DNA of 47,172 nt from Actinomycetales bacterium. Lineage in GTDB: Bacteria > Actinomycetota > Actinomycetes > Nanopelagicales > Nanopelagicaceae. Position numbers and translations under genes: made by a program. This document shows positions 29,785-39,883 of this stretch, in pieces (within the stretch, counting starts at the first letter, position 1; every line of letters starts with the position of its first letter). Below the pieces are notes generated by a model, which was given only the letters and a program-made list of their open reading frames with translations, made no database searches and was not told where the DNA came from. The stretch spans positions 1 to 47,172 of the forward strand of contig JAGWVL010000005.1 of the NCBI GenBank assembly GCA_018970885.1, in the 5' to 3' direction.

Positions 29785-30558
29785 TTAGAAGGTATCAATC
29801 CCTACCTTGATAATCAGCGCAATGGTGACAATTAAAAAAACTTTACGCACCAAGGTTGAGCCCCCTTTGATGGCAAGACGAGAGCCAAGAATCGCCCCTG
29901 AAATATTGGCAAATCCCATAATGATTCCTATTTGCCAAATAACTGCGCCATTAAATCCAAAGATAATGATGGCTCCGACATTTGTCGCCACATTTACAAC
30001 CTTGGCGATAGCACTTGCCGTAATGAAGGCGTACCCAAGGGATGCAACCAAAATAAGCATCAAGAATGATCCAGTACCGGGTCCAAAAATTCCATCGTAA
30101 AATCCGATCACCGCTCCAGCTAATACAGCAATCTGAATTCGCTGCTTGGGAAGATGGCGAAGATTTTCATACTTACCCAAATCCGGCTTGAACCAGGTAT
30201 AGATCGCAACAATGATCAGAAGCACCAACACCATTGGTCTCATGCTGCTCGTTGGAATTTTTGAGGCCAAAACTGCACCTGCTGCAGAGCCAAGAAATGC
30301 AGGTACACCCATTCCGAGCAAAACTTTAGGATCGGGCTTAATCTGCTTTCGATACAGGGCTGCCGCGGTTGTCGTTCCAAAAACGGCAGATAATTTGTTT
30401 GTACCTAAAACTTCAGCGGTGCCTGATTTAGGAAGTCCGATCAAAAGTGCAGGTAATTGAATCAATCCCCCACCACCGGCGATTGAATCTACAAGTCCTG
30501 CAAAAAATGATGCAGCTAAGAGAAAAAGTGCAGTGGTGAGAGTTAATTGGTAAAACAC
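29785..30558 (-). CDS. TauE/SafE family membrane permease
   Basis: A 257-aa integral membrane protein with about eight hydrophobic segments and the TauE/SafE (DUF81) features FFAGLVDSIAGGGGLIQLP near the N-terminus and GFYDGIFGPGTGSF at mid-protein. Members export or take up sulfonate-type anions such as sulfoacetate or sulfite; the substrate is unknown here. The GTG start at 30556-30558 lies 2 bp after the proS stop, so it is probably translated from the proS transcript. This gene is not part of the usual proS-rimP neighbourhood and is likely an accessory insertion. Confidence 0.85.
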   Translation of the reverse strand: MFYQLTLTTALFLLAASFFAGLVDSIAGGGGLIQLPALLIGLPKSGTAEVLGTNKLSAVFGTTTAAALYRKQIKPDPKVLLGMGVPAFLGSAAGAVLASKIPTSSMRPMVLVLLIIVAIYTWFKPDLGKYENLRHLPKQRIQIAVLAGAVIGFYDGIFGPGTGSFLMLILVASLGYAFITASAIAKVVNVATNVGAIIIFGFNGAVIWQIGIIMGFANISGAILGSRLAIKGGSTLVRKVFLIVTIALIIKVGIDTF

Positions 30559-30560
30559 AA

Positions 30561-32285
30561 TTACTTCAGAAGTTCAATAATTGCAGCTACAGCGGAGGAA
30601 AGTGCAACTTCCTTCTTTTCTCCGCTCTTGCGAACTCGAACTTCAACATTGCCCTCAGCTAATGCTTTACCAACAACGACAATAATTGGATTACCAATTA
30701 ACTCAGCATCCTTGAACTTAACACCTGGGCTTGCATCGCGTCGGTCATCCAACATAACTGAAATACCGTGCGCTTCTAGTTCACTTCCAAGCTTAAGTGC
30801 GGTTTCAAAAAGTAGATCTTCTTTGCCCGCTGCAACGATATGTACCTTTGCTGGAGCAAGCTCTGCTGGCCAATTAAGTCCGATCTCATCATGGGTTTGC
30901 TCTGCAATAGCTGCAACTGCACGTGTTACACCGATTCCATATGAACCCATGGTGACGATCTGAGACCTTCCGTTCTGGTCCAAAACAGTCAGGTTAAGTG
31001 CTTCAGCGTACTTGCGGCCTAGTTGGAAGATATGGCCAATTTCAATGGCACGATCAATGACAACTGGTGATGCACACTCTGGACATGCATCACCAGCACG
31101 AACTTCAGCTGCTTCAACATATGCATCAGGTGTGAAGTCACGACCATTTACAACATTGCGTGCGTGACGATCCTTTTGATTCGCTCCTGTCACCCATGAA
31201 GTTCCAGGAGCAATTCGTGGATCCGCATACACAGTAATTCCAGATTTCTTTGCATCCTGTGGTCCGATGTATCCCTTTACAAGTGCTGGGAACTTTGCAA
31301 AATCTGCATCTTCAAAGACTCGTAGCTCATGAATACCGCCCAGGTTTTCTTGGAAACGTTTGAGATCAACTTCACGATCCCCAGGCACCAAGACGCAAAC
31401 CGCCTTGTTATCTGCCATCAACATTACATTTTTCAATGTATGTGCACCGGTATGCCCTGCACCAAACTTGGAATTTAAAAGCTCTACCAACGAATCAATG
31501 GTTGGAGTATTAGGTGAGTCAAAGGCTTCTATCGCTGGAACCTTGGAAGAATCTTGAGCATCTACCCTTGTAACCATCGCTTCGACATTAGCCGCAAATC
31601 CACACTTGGGACACAAAACATAAGTGTCTTCACCAGTCGAGCATGGTGCCAAGAACTCTTCAGATTTAGATCCGCCCATCGCACCTGAAACCGCTTTAAC
31701 AATGTTGTACTTCATGCCTAATCGATCAAAGGTCTTTATGTACGCATCTCGATGATTTTGGTATGACACCTCCAGCCCTGCATCATCTAGATCGAAGGAG
31801 TAAGAATCTTTCATGACAAACTCTCGCCCGCGGATAATGCCACTTCGTGGTCGCGCTTCATCGCGGAACTTTGTCTGGATTTGATAAAGACTCAGTGGCA
31901 GATCCTTATATGAGGAGTATTCGCCCTTAACCATCAAGGTAAACATCTCCTCATGAGTAGGACCTAGTAAATAATCTCCACCTTTGCGATCCTGTAGGCG
32001 AAACAAAGATGGGCCGTACTCTTCCCAACGGTTTGTAGTTTCATAGGCCTCGCGAGGAAGAAGTGCTGGAAAGTTCACCTCTTGAAAACCTGCTTTGTCC
32101 ATCTCTTCACGTATTACACGTTCCACATTGCGAAGTGTGATTACACCTAATGGAAGCCATGAGTAAATTCCAGCGGCGATTCGGCGGACATAACCGGCCC
32201 GCACTAATAACTTGTGGCTAGCGACCTCGGCATCTGCTGGGTCATCGCGAAGCGTACGCAAAAATAGCGTAGACATTTTCAACAT
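30561..32285 (-). CDS. proS: Prolyl-tRNA synthetase (bacterial type)
   Basis: Class II aminoacyl-tRNA synthetase that charges tRNA-Pro. The 574-aa product has motif 1-3 elements ([34 protein letters not shown], and [17 protein letters not shown]), a trans-editing insertion domain (about 230-380) and an anticodon-binding C-terminus. The start ATG at 32283-32285 is chosen because TAGGCT (32292-32297) lies 6 nt upstream and no Shine-Dalgarno precedes either this or the ATG three codons on. It is 9 bp after ispG. Confidence 0.95.
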   Translation of the reverse strand: MLKMSTLFLRTLRDDPADAEVASHKLLVRAGYVRRIAAGIYSWLPLGVITLRNVERVIREEMDKAGFQEVNFPALLPREAYETTNRWEEYGPSLFRLQDRKGGDYLLGPTHEEMFTLMVKGEYSSYKDLPLSLYQIQTKFRDEARPRSGIIRGREFVMKDSYSFDLDDAGLEVSYQNHRDAYIKTFDRLGMKYNIVKAVSGAMGGSKSEEFLAPCSTGEDTYVLCPKCGFAANVEAMVTRVDAQDSSKVPAIEAFDSPNTPTIDSLVELLNSKFGAGHTGAHTLKNVMLMADNKAVCVLVPGDREVDLKRFQENLGGIHELRVFEDADFAKFPALVKGYIGPQDAKKSGITVYADPRIAPGTSWVTGANQKDRHARNVVNGRDFTPDAYVEAAEVRAGDACPECASPVVIDRAIEIGHIFQLGRKYAEALNLTVLDQNGRSQIVTMGSYGIGVTRAVAAIAEQTHDEIGLNWPAELAPAKVHIVAAGKEDLLFETALKLGSELEAHGISVMLDDRRDASPGVKFKDAELIGNPIIVVVGKALAEGNVEVRVRKSGEKKEVALSSAVAAIIELLK

Positions 32286-32294
32286 ATGTGAAGC

Positions 32295-33446
32295 CTATCG
32301 AACATCAACTGAAGGTTGCCCTGAAGCAACTCCGGCGGCTTCCATTTCTTCAGCTAAACGCATCGCTTCTTCGATCAGTGTTTCAACAATCTGCGCCTCA
32401 GGCACTGTCTTAATGACCTCACCCTTCACAAAAATCTGGCCCTTGCCATTTCCTGATGCAACACCAAGATCGGCTTCGCGTGCCTCGCCCGGACCATTTA
32501 CTACGCAGCCCATTACAGCTACACGTAATGGAACGGTCATTCCTTGCAAACCTGCTTGCACCTTTTCAGCCAAGGTGTAGACATCTACTTGTGCTCGCCC
32601 ACATGATGGGCAGGAAACGATTTCAAGTTTACGTTGACGCAGATTAAGAGATTCAAGAATGGAGATTCCAACTTTGACCTCTTCAACCGGAGGTGCAGAT
32701 AATGAAACACGAATCGTGTCGCCAATTCCTTCTGCTAACAAAATTCCAAAGGCGGTCGCAGATTTGATTGTTCCTTGGAATAGTGGACCAGCCTCTGTGA
32801 CACCTAAGTGCAAAGGGTAATCACACTTGGATGCAAGGATTCGATAAGCGTTAACCATTGTTACTGGATCATGGTGCTTAACTGAAATTTTGATATCAGA
32901 GAATCCATGCTCTTCAAACAAAGATGCCTCCCAAAGCGCAGACTCTGCAAGTGCTTCCGGAGTTGCTTTGCCATACTTGGCTAACAAACGTGGATCTAGC
33001 GAGCCTGCGTTGACACCAATTCGAATTGGGATTCCAGCATCCCCTGCAGCTTTTGCTACCTCTTTAACCTTGTCATCAAATTGTTTGATGTTTCCAGGGT
33101 TTACACGAACCCCAGCACATCCAGCATCGATGGCGGCGAAAATATACTTAGGTTGAAAGTGAATATCTGCAACAACTGGGATCTGAGATTTTTTGGCAAT
33201 TTGCGCCAAAGCATCTGCATCATCCTGACTTGGCACAGCGACACGAACAATCTGACAACCCGATGCGGTGAGCTCTGCAATTTGCTGCAATGTAGCGTTG
33301 ACATCTGCTGTCAGCGTTGTACACATCGATTGAACAGATACCGGTGACTCGCTTCCAACACCTACTGATCCCACTTTGATCTGGCGTGTCTTGCGACGAG
33401 GATGCAACGTTGGTGGTGGTGCGCTTGGAATTCCGAGATCAACCAT
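32295..33446 (-). CDS. ispG: 4-hydroxy-3-methylbut-2-en-1-yl diphosphate synthase
   Basis: [4Fe-4S] enzyme of the non-mevalonate (MEP) isoprenoid pathway that makes HMBPP. The 383-aa product has [15 protein letters not shown] at the N-terminus, a TIM-barrel, and the C-terminal cluster ligands in [11 protein letters not shown] and [10 protein letters not shown]. The ATG at 33444-33446 is preferred to the GTG 33464 reading because CAGAAT lies 6 nt upstream; no Shine-Dalgarno is seen. It lies between rip1 and proS as in M. tuberculosis. The expected neighbour dxr is missing (see findings). Confidence 0.95.
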   Translation of the reverse strand: MVDLGIPSAPPPTLHPRRKTRQIKVGSVGVGSESPVSVQSMCTTLTADVNATLQQIAELTASGCQIVRVAVPSQDDADALAQIAKKSQIPVVADIHFQPKYIFAAIDAGCAGVRVNPGNIKQFDDKVKEVAKAAGDAGIPIRIGVNAGSLDPRLLAKYGKATPEALAESALWEASLFEEHGFSDIKISVKHHDPVTMVNAYRILASKCDYPLHLGVTEAGPLFQGTIKSATAFGILLAEGIGDTIRVSLSAPPVEEVKVGISILESLNLRQRKLEIVSCPSCGRAQVDVYTLAEKVQAGLQGMTVPLRVAVMGCVVNGPGEAREADLGVASGNGKGQIFVKGEVIKTVPEAQIVETLIEEAMRLAEEMEAAGVASGQPSVDVR

Positions 33447-33503
33447 GGCTTTATTCTGCACCACAAGGGCAATTTCTGCCGAATTAAAGCCACAGTATCT
33501 TGC

Positions 33504-34649
33504 TTAAAGGTTGAGGGTCACCGGATTAATCACATCTGCCACCAAGAGAAGCAGAGTAAGTGTTGCCAAAACAACAAAAACAACCATTGTTATCGGGGTT
33601 AGAACTGTGACATCAATAGGTGCAGGACGTGGACGACCGCGCAAACGTGCAAAGAAGGCACGGATCTCATCGGCGATAGCAACGGCCATGTGTCCGCCAT
33701 CAAGTGGAAGAATTGGGAGCAGATTAAAGATTCCAACAAAGATGTTAAGGCTTGCGACAATCAATATAAATGTTGCTAAACGCTCCATAGGGGTTAATTT
33801 TTCACTCCCTACCGCTTGACCAGAAACGCGAGCTACCCCAACTACACCTACTAAACCATTGGCATCACGCTCTTCTCCACGAACTGTTGCTCCCCATAGC
33901 GCTGGAATTTTCTCAGGCAGTTTTGCAAGAGATTTCACACTTTCAGTCAGAAAACTCTTTGTGACAATGGCAGAGTTTTTAACTGACAATAAAAACCCTG
34001 AACGTTTCAAGCCAACATCATTGATGATTCCTAATACATATCGTTTGGTACCATCAACATCGGTCAAACGCGCATTAGTAACTATTGTTAGTAACTCACC
34101 ATCTCTTTTGAGATCAAGGGTCAGTTCAGCGCCCTGAGATTTACGGATGAGTTCAACATCTTTGTACCACTCTGTAACCTTCTTGCCATTTATTGCGACT
34201 ATCTCATCACCTGGCTGAATTCCCGCCGCCTGCGCGGCAGAATTTGGAACAACCTGGCTGATAACGGGAAGAACTTGATTAGTTCCAACTCCAACAAACA
34301 GCGTGAATAGCAAGATGAAGCCTAAAACAAAGTGAAGGAATGATCCCGCACCTAAAACAATCAACTTCTTGCCAGATGAGGCTTTATAAAAAGCACGTTC
34401 CTCCTCACCTTCAGGCATCTCATCATTAGGTGCCATGCCTTCAATCTTGCAGTAGCCACCGGCTGGGATCGCCTTCAAACCAAACTCAGTTTCCCCACGC
34501 TGAAAAGACCAGATTCGCTTACCAAACCCTAAGAAAAACTCAGAGATCCGCATTCCAAATTTGCGTGCGGTTATGTAATGGCCAAACTCGTGGACCATAA
34601 CAGAAAAAAGCAGCGCAACAACAAAGGCCAGGATTCCAAGAATTTCCAT
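33504..34649 (-). CDS. rip1: Site-2 membrane zinc protease (RseP/Rip1 family, M50)
   Basis: Intramembrane metalloprotease that cleaves membrane-bound anti-sigma factors or other substrates. The 381-aa product has the zinc motif HEFGH (20-24) in the first membrane helix, a PDZ domain at about 125-210, a C-terminal LLPILPLDGGH with the third zinc ligand Asp, and three to four membrane helices. The substrate is unknown. The ATG is preceded by only a weak AGG and GATAGG six nt upstream. It precedes ispG by 57 bp. Confidence 0.93.
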   Translation of the reverse strand: MEILGILAFVVALLFSVMVHEFGHYITARKFGMRISEFFLGFGKRIWSFQRGETEFGLKAIPAGGYCKIEGMAPNDEMPEGEEERAFYKASSGKKLIVLGAGSFLHFVLGFILLFTLFVGVGTNQVLPVISQVVPNSAAQAAGIQPGDEIVAINGKKVTEWYKDVELIRKSQGAELTLDLKRDGELLTIVTNARLTDVDGTKRYVLGIINDVGLKRSGFLLSVKNSAIVTKSFLTESVKSLAKLPEKIPALWGATVRGEERDANGLVGVVGVARVSGQAVGSEKLTPMERLATFILIVASLNIFVGIFNLLPILPLDGGHMAVAIADEIRAFFARLRGRPRPAPIDVTVLTPITMVVFVVLATLTLLLLVADVINPVTLNL

Positions 34650-34716
34650 TAATTACCTATCGTGAGAGGTTGCACCTGAGTATGCACGATACCGCTGACA
34701 CCTGAGAAAACTTCAC

Positions 34717-35715
34717 TTATCGATCGAGAAGGTTCTGAGTTGTTGAGTATGGACTGCCATTACGGCGCTTTGCGATTGCGCTCAGGGCTTCGAGAACAAC
34801 ACGATTAGCCAAGATAGCTGTGATGTCAGCTGAATCAAATGGTGGTGCAACTTCAACTACATCGATTCCAACTACCGGAAGTTCAAGACAAATTCTGCGA
34901 ACCGCTTCTAATAGTTCACGGCTTGTCATTCCACCTGGTTCAGGGGTTCCGGTACCTGGTGCCATTCCAGGATCTACAACATCAATATCTACAGATAGAA
35001 AAACACCATCGCAACCATCAGTCAAGGTTGCAAATGATTCATCGAGCACAGCATTTAATCCGCGATTGTGAATCTCTGTCATTTCATAAGAACGCATACC
35101 TTGATCGCGCATCCAATTTAGGGTTGTATCCTCGGGCCAATATCCGCGCAGGCCAAGTTGCAAAAATCGATCACCGCGAACAAATCCATTGTTGATCAGA
35201 TTACGCATCGGAGTACCGTGTCCAACAAGTGCGCCGAATTGGTCTTCACCAGTATCAGCATGTGCATCAAAGTGAATCATCGATATCGATCCCATACCGC
35301 GATGGCTCGCGATTCCAGCAACATCAGCTGATGCAATCGAGTGATCGCCTCCTAAAATGACTGGAATTATTCCGGCTCGAGAAATCTTTTCTGTTGCATC
35401 TTTGAGTACAGCAAGCGATGCTACTAAATCTCCACCAGGCATCATGAGATCGCCTGCATCAAAAACTTTCAGATCCTTTAAACCATCGGTACGTAAAGCA
35501 AGGTGTGGCCGAGAGCCATCATGTGGAAGGTAATCTCCCCCACGAATTGCTTGTGGTCCAAACTTTGCACCAGATCTATGGGATGTTCCGCTATCAATAG
35601 GTGCTCCAACAATGATGACATCTGCGCCTTGGTAAGTGGCTGGATCATCAAGATCACATGCAGGTATACCTAAAAAGGTAAAGCTAGGACCATACATGTT
35701 GCCGTGGTTGGTCAC
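34717..35715 (-). CDS. Ureohydrolase (agmatinase/guanidinobutyrase-like)
   Basis: A manganese or nickel ureohydrolase of 332 aa that hydrolyses a guanidino group to urea. The metal ligands are complete: GGDHS (His125), FDAHADT (Asp150, His152, Asp154) and SVDIDVVDP (Asp243, Asp245). GTGTPEPGGMTSREL matches the agmatinase-type C-terminal signature. Agmatine, 4-guanidinobutyrate or guanidine are all possible; the neighbours (polyamine ABC transporter and an aldehyde dehydrogenase) make agmatine or guanidinobutyrate likeliest. The GTG start at 35713-35715 overlaps the potC stop (GTGA) and has AAAGG 7 nt upstream. It is the last gene of the pot operon. Confidence 0.85.
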   Translation of the reverse strand: MTNHGNMYGPSFTFLGIPACDLDDPATYQGADVIIVGAPIDSGTSHRSGAKFGPQAIRGGDYLPHDGSRPHLALRTDGLKDLKVFDAGDLMMPGGDLVASLAVLKDATEKISRAGIIPVILGGDHSIASADVAGIASHRGMGSISMIHFDAHADTGEDQFGALVGHGTPMRNLINNGFVRGDRFLQLGLRGYWPEDTTLNWMRDQGMRSYEMTEIHNRGLNAVLDESFATLTDGCDGVFLSVDIDVVDPGMAPGTGTPEPGGMTSRELLEAVRRICLELPVVGIDVVEVAPPFDSADITAILANRVVLEALSAIAKRRNGSPYSTTQNLLDR

Positions 35716-36578
35716 TTAGCGACCTTTGCTTTTTTACCAACAAATTGTCCTGCAATAACGATAATTAATGCCAGAAAGAACATTGCAGATCCGATCACAT
35801 TTGCTTGTGCTGGAATACCTCGAGCTGCTGATGTGTAAACAAATTCTGGGAAAGTTTTCAATGTTCCAGAGTTGAAGTTGGTAATAATGAAATCATCAAA
35901 GGACAAACTAAATGCAAGCAATGCAGCTCCTGCGATACCAGGTGCTACCAAAGGCAAGGTCACTTTTTTGAAGGTTTCGAGTTCGTTGGCATAAAGATCC
36001 ATGGCTGCTTGTTCGAGACGAGGATCTAAAGAGGCGATGCGAGCTTTTACTGTCACTACAACGAAAGAGATACAAAACATTACATGTGCAATAACAGTTG
36101 GCCAAAAACCTGGGTTAATGTGGAACACAAGGAATAAGGAGAGCAGAGATGCACCTAAAACAATTTCAGGTGTTGCCATCGGTAAGAAAATCAAGAGATT
36201 AGATGACGAGCGACCCTTGAAGGCGTAACGCCCAATTGCAAAAGCAATCATTGTTCCTAAAATTGTTGAAAATGTGGTAGCTAGTAAACCGATTTTGATT
36301 GAGTTACCCAGCGCTGCACACACCTCTGGAGCGCCACATGGATTCTTCCAGTTATCTAATGTGAAACCCTTCCAGACGAGGTTGGACTTACCTGAATCAT
36401 TAAATGAGAAAGCAAAGGTGTAGGCCACTGGAATAAACAGGTAAGTGAAACCAAAAACCGCATAAATACGAATTAAGTTGCGACCAAACCAACGAGAGAT
36501 GCGAGCCTTTAGTGGAAAAGTTGGAATTGATGCATCCTTTTGCCTAGATGCCTTGCTGTTTGACTGGACTTGAGTCAT
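35712..36578 (-). CDS. potC: Spermidine/putrescine ABC transporter permease PotC
   Basis: Inner-membrane permease of a polyamine-type ABC importer. The 288-aa protein has about six membrane helices and the permease coupling motif ADLY-ANELETFKKVTLPLVAPG (EAA loop; DLYANELETF). The ATG overlaps the potB stop by 4 nt. The downstream ureohydrolase overlaps it by 4 nt. The substrate is inferred from PotD-like partners. Confidence 0.88.
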   Translation of the reverse strand: MTQVQSNSKASRQKDASIPTFPLKARISRWFGRNLIRIYAVFGFTYLFIPVAYTFAFSFNDSGKSNLVWKGFTLDNWKNPCGAPEVCAALGNSIKIGLLATTFSTILGTMIAFAIGRYAFKGRSSSNLLIFLPMATPEIVLGASLLSLFLVFHINPGFWPTVIAHVMFCISFVVVTVKARIASLDPRLEQAAMDLYANELETFKKVTLPLVAPGIAGAALLAFSLSFDDFIITNFNSGTLKTFPEFVYTSAARGIPAQANVIGSAMFFLALIIVIAGQFVGKKAKVAK

Positions 36579-37435
36579 ACCAACTCCTCTGTTCCAGCTT
36601 TGCGGATGTACAACGTTACCAAGATCAAAATCGCAGCCATCAAAGTGAAGGAGAGCGCTGCTGCAGTTGGGTAATCCACGATCTTGAAGTACCGCGACTC
36701 AATTACATTTCCAATCATCTTGGTATTTGGTGAGCCCAAAATCGCAGCATTGACGTAATCTCCTGCTGCAGGAATAAAGGTCAAAAGCGTTCCGGCAACA
36801 ACTCCTGGCATTGATAAAGGCAGAGTAACCTTTCGGAAGGTGGTTAATCCATTGGCATAGAGGTCACCAGATGCCTCCATGGTGCGCGGATCGATGCGTT
36901 CAAGAGATGCATAAAGCGGCAAGGTCATGAAGGGTAAAAAGTTATAGGTCATACCCATGACTACTGCAAATGAGGTTGATGTCAGGGTAGTACTTTGACT
37001 AATAATCCCAAGGGTGCGAAGCCCCGGAACAACAAAACCTTCTTCACCAAGAATCTGCTTCCAGGCAACAGTTCTAAGTAAAAATGAAACAAAGAATGGT
37101 GCAACAACAAGCACCAAGAGAAAGTTCTTTAAGCGTCCTGCTTTAAAGGCAATTGCATACGCAAGTGGGTATGCAATCGCTAACGCTAAAACTGTCGCAC
37201 ACAAAGCAAAGATGAAAGAGCGCGCAAACTGTTCCTTATTTTCAGTAAAGGCGTTGAGATAGTTTGCAAAACGCAAACTCTGTTCATACTGCCCGGTGTC
37301 TCCCCCAGCTATTGGGGTCTGAGTTGATGTTTGTGCAAGATTGACAATCGGCAAAATAAAGAAGGTAAAGAGAAAGAGAAAACCTGGAAGTAATAACAGG
37401 TAAGGCATCTTCACCTTAGTCAAGGTCATTCTCAT
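36575..37435 (-). CDS. potB: Spermidine/putrescine ABC transporter permease PotB
   Basis: Second permease of the pot system, 286 aa, about six membrane helices with an EAA-loop DLYANGLTTFRKVTLPLSMPG. N-terminal helix MPYLLLLPGFLFLFTFFI. The start is ATG 37433-37435, overlapping the potA stop by 4 nt (ATGA) with a nearby AGGA. potA-potB-potC are one coupled operon. Confidence 0.88.
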   Translation of the reverse strand: MRMTLTKVKMPYLLLLPGFLFLFTFFILPIVNLAQTSTQTPIAGGDTGQYEQSLRFANYLNAFTENKEQFARSFIFALCATVLALAIAYPLAYAIAFKAGRLKNFLLVLVVAPFFVSFLLRTVAWKQILGEEGFVVPGLRTLGIISQSTTLTSTSFAVVMGMTYNFLPFMTLPLYASLERIDPRTMEASGDLYANGLTTFRKVTLPLSMPGVVAGTLLTFIPAAGDYVNAAILGSPNTKMIGNVIESRYFKIVDYPTAAALSFTLMAAILILVTLYIRKAGTEELV

Positions 37436-38580
37436 TCCTCGTCAAGATCCTCAGGAATTACCTCTGTGCCAGCTTCGGCATCTTCATCTCCACGTAAAGC
37501 AAAGGTGAAGTTAGGCTCCCAAGAAATTACAACTTCATCACCCTTATCAAATGGTGCAACACCATCATCATTTTGTTCAAAGACCATGAGCTCTTGTCCC
37601 CATGGCATTAAAACTTGATACTGAGTTGAAACACCGATGTATGAAACATCTTCGATGCGACCACCAGTCAAGATATTTCCACGGGTAGGTGTTCCTACCA
37701 ACGAGATACGGAATTTTTCTGGGCGAATACCTGCGTAGATGGAGTTATCGACGGCGTGTGAACGCTTCTTTGGCATCGCAATCTTTTGACCGAAGAGATC
37801 GACGACTAAGTTATCGCCATCTGAACCCTCGATGCGACCTTTGATCAAGTTGGATTGACCTAAGAAGTTCGCCACAAATGCGGTCTCTGGATTGTCATAC
37901 AAATCTGCAGGCGATCCCATTTGTTCGATCTCTCCCTCATTCATAACCGCGATGGTGTCAGCCATAGTCATGGCCTCTTCCTGATCATGGGTAACGTGAA
38001 CGAAGGTAAGGCCAACCTCGCGCTGGATCCACTTGAGCTCAATCTGCATCTGACGACGTAGCTTGAGATCAAGTGCACCCAGTGGCTCATCTAAAAGCAA
38101 CAATGCAGGGCGGTTCACAATGGCGCGTGCTAAAGCGATGCGCTGCTGCTGTCCCCCAGAAAGTTGTGTTGGTTTGCGTTGCGCCAGATGTGGAAGTTCA
38201 ACTAGCTCTAGAACTTTGTTTACATCTGCATCAACATCTTTGATCCCACGACGACGAAGACCAAATGCAATGTTCTCAAAGATTGTTAAATGAGGAAACA
38301 ATGCATAGTTCTGGAAAACAGTATTGATGGGGCGCTGATAAGGACGCTTGGTAGTTATATCCGTTGCACCTAAATGAATACTGCCAACTGTTGGCTCTTC
38401 CAACCCTGCGATCATTCGCAACGTTGTTGTCTTGCCGCATCCTGAAGGTCCAAGTAATGCAAAGAATGAACCTTCAGGAATTGTTAATGACAGATCATTA
38501 ACTGCGGTGAAATCTCCATATGTCTTTGTAATCCGAGTAAGACGTAAATCTCCTCGCGTTGCAGATGAAACGTCAGCCAC
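37432..38580 (-). CDS. potA: Spermidine/putrescine ABC transporter ATP-binding protein PotA
   Basis: ABC ATPase that powers the importer. The 382-aa product has Walker A GPSGCGKT (44-51), the signature LSGGQQQR, Walker B LLLDEPLGALD, the switch His in VHVTHDQEEA and a C-terminal TOBE-type domain. The start is GTG 38578-38580, which overlaps the potD stop by 1 nt (TAGTG). A longer reading from TTG 38616 is less likely. Confidence 0.92.
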   Translation of the reverse strand: MADVSSATRGDLRLTRITKTYGDFTAVNDLSLTIPEGSFFALLGPSGCGKTTTLRMIAGLEEPTVGSIHLGATDITTKRPYQRPINTVFQNYALFPHLTIFENIAFGLRRRGIKDVDADVNKVLELVELPHLAQRKPTQLSGGQQQRIALARAIVNRPALLLLDEPLGALDLKLRRQMQIELKWIQREVGLTFVHVTHDQEEAMTMADTIAVMNEGEIEQMGSPADLYDNPETAFVANFLGQSNLIKGRIEGSDGDNLVVDLFGQKIAMPKKRSHAVDNSIYAGIRPEKFRISLVGTPTRGNILTGGRIEDVSYIGVSTQYQVLMPWGQELMVFEQNDDGVAPFDKGDEVVISWEPNFTFALRGDEDAEAGTEVIPEDLDEE

Positions 38581-39755
38581 TAGTTGCCGGCGGCCTTCTG
38601 GAACGCTTCTCCCCAAGTTGTCTCTTCAGCTGGGGTGAGTGAACGGAAGACGCTGAGCTTTGCTGATGTTGCTGCATCTGGGAAGATAAATGGACTGCTT
38701 GCAAGCTCTGGAGAAATCTTCTCCATCTCTGCTTGCGCGCCCTTTACTGGACACACGTAGTTAACGTATGCCGCTACTTCAGCAGCAATCGCTGGGTCGT
38801 AGTAGAAGTTAATGAGCTTCTCAGCATTTGCCTTTCCTTCTGCAGATGCAGTTGATGGAATCATCAAGTTATCACCTGAGATAGTTCCGCCTGAATCCGG
38901 AATTGCAAAGTCAAACTTGCCTTCATTTTCAGACTTCAGAATAAACATATCGCCAGACCAGCCAATTACAGCTGTTGCATCACCTGAAGTGAGGTCCTCA
39001 GCGTACTCATTACCCTTAACGCCTCGGATCCAACCATCTGCGATCTTCTTCGCCATGAAATCAACAGCATTCATGAACTGATCCTCTGTGACTGTCTGAA
39101 GATTAACACCTTGCGAGCGCAAGATAATTCCGATTGTGTCGCGCATTTCAGAGAGAACAACGATTTTGCCCTTGTTCTGAGGTGCAAAGAGTTCATCTAA
39201 GGTGCGAATTCCCTTTGGATTCTTTTCAGTGTTCCAACCAAAACCGGCCATGATGCCTTGCCATGTCAATGATTGCTCACGATTTGGATCAAATGATGGT
39301 GATGCTAATGAATCCAAGATGTTCGACTTGTTAGGAATATTTGCTGCATCAAACTTTTGTGTGTAACCAAGACGGATCCAGCGAGCTGCCATCCAGTCTG
39401 TTGGAGTAACTAAGTCGTAACCGATGTCCTCACCAAGCTTGAGTTGTGCTTGAACTTTTCCGAAGAATTCATCGTTGTCGTTGTAATCCTCAAAGTACTG
39501 TGCCGTGATACCGGTCTGCTCTTTAAATTTTTCAAGTGTTGGGTACTTCTTTGTATCCTCATCATAATCAAGGTACAAAGGCCAGTTACCCCAACGAACA
39601 CTGTTAGCGCTATCGGCAGAGTCTGATCCGCCGCCACACGCAGCAAGTAATCCCGCTGCACCTAAACCACCTGCGCCGGCAAGTACTGCACGACGAGAAA
39701 CCATTGCACCGATAATTGATCGGGCTTCCGGTGAGAGTGAACTTTCTTTTGACAT
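38580..39755 (-). CDS. potD: Spermidine/putrescine-binding lipoprotein PotD
   Basis: Extracytoplasmic substrate-binding protein of the importer, 391 aa. The N-terminus has a twin-arginine (SRRAVLAG, Arg21-Arg22), a hydrophobic run and a lipobox LLAAC with Cys40, so it is probably a Tat-exported lipoprotein. The body matches PotD (VRWGNWPLYLDYDED, YDLVTPTDW, GWSGDMFIL). The start ATG at 39753-39755 has AAGGAG 9 nt upstream. It is the first gene of the potDABC-ureohydrolase operon. Confidence 0.9.
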   Translation of the reverse strand: MSKESSLSPEARSIIGAMVSRRAVLAGAGGLGAAGLLAACGGGSDSADSANSVRWGNWPLYLDYDEDTKKYPTLEKFKEQTGITAQYFEDYNDNDEFFGKVQAQLKLGEDIGYDLVTPTDWMAARWIRLGYTQKFDAANIPNKSNILDSLASPSFDPNREQSLTWQGIMAGFGWNTEKNPKGIRTLDELFAPQNKGKIVVLSEMRDTIGIILRSQGVNLQTVTEDQFMNAVDFMAKKIADGWIRGVKGNEYAEDLTSGDATAVIGWSGDMFILKSENEGKFDFAIPDSGGTISGDNLMIPSTASAEGKANAEKLINFYYDPAIAAEVAAYVNYVCPVKGAQAEMEKISPELASSPFIFPDAATSAKLSVFRSLTPAEETTWGEAFQKAAGN

Positions 39756-39783
39756 ACTGATTTACTCCTTAAGGATTAAGCAC

Positions 39784-39812
39784 AAGCTAGTTGTCGGATT
39801 ACCGAGCCTCAA
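39784..39812 (-). promoter_or_regulatory. Candidate promoter of the pot operon
   Basis: TTGAGG (39807-39812) and TAGCTT (39784-39789) are 17 bp apart on the minus strand, in the 119-bp gap between potD and the upstream aldehyde dehydrogenase. The predicted start lies about 20 nt before the potD ATG. Confidence 0.45.
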
Positions 39813-39838
39813 GCTTTCTGTGGGTAGTGGGTTTATAG

Positions 39839-39883
39839 AAAAAATTGGGGCGGTTGCTCCAACAGGGGGAAATACTACGCCCC
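39839..39883 (-). terminator. Rho-independent terminator of the aldehyde dehydrogenase gene
   Basis: GGGGCG (39847-39852) pairs with CGCCCC (39878-39883), enclosing a second hairpin GTTG-CTC-CAAC (39853-39863). On the minus strand it ends in six T. The outer arm overlaps the last codons and the stop of the dehydrogenase gene, so the stem begins inside the coding sequence. Confidence 0.7.
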
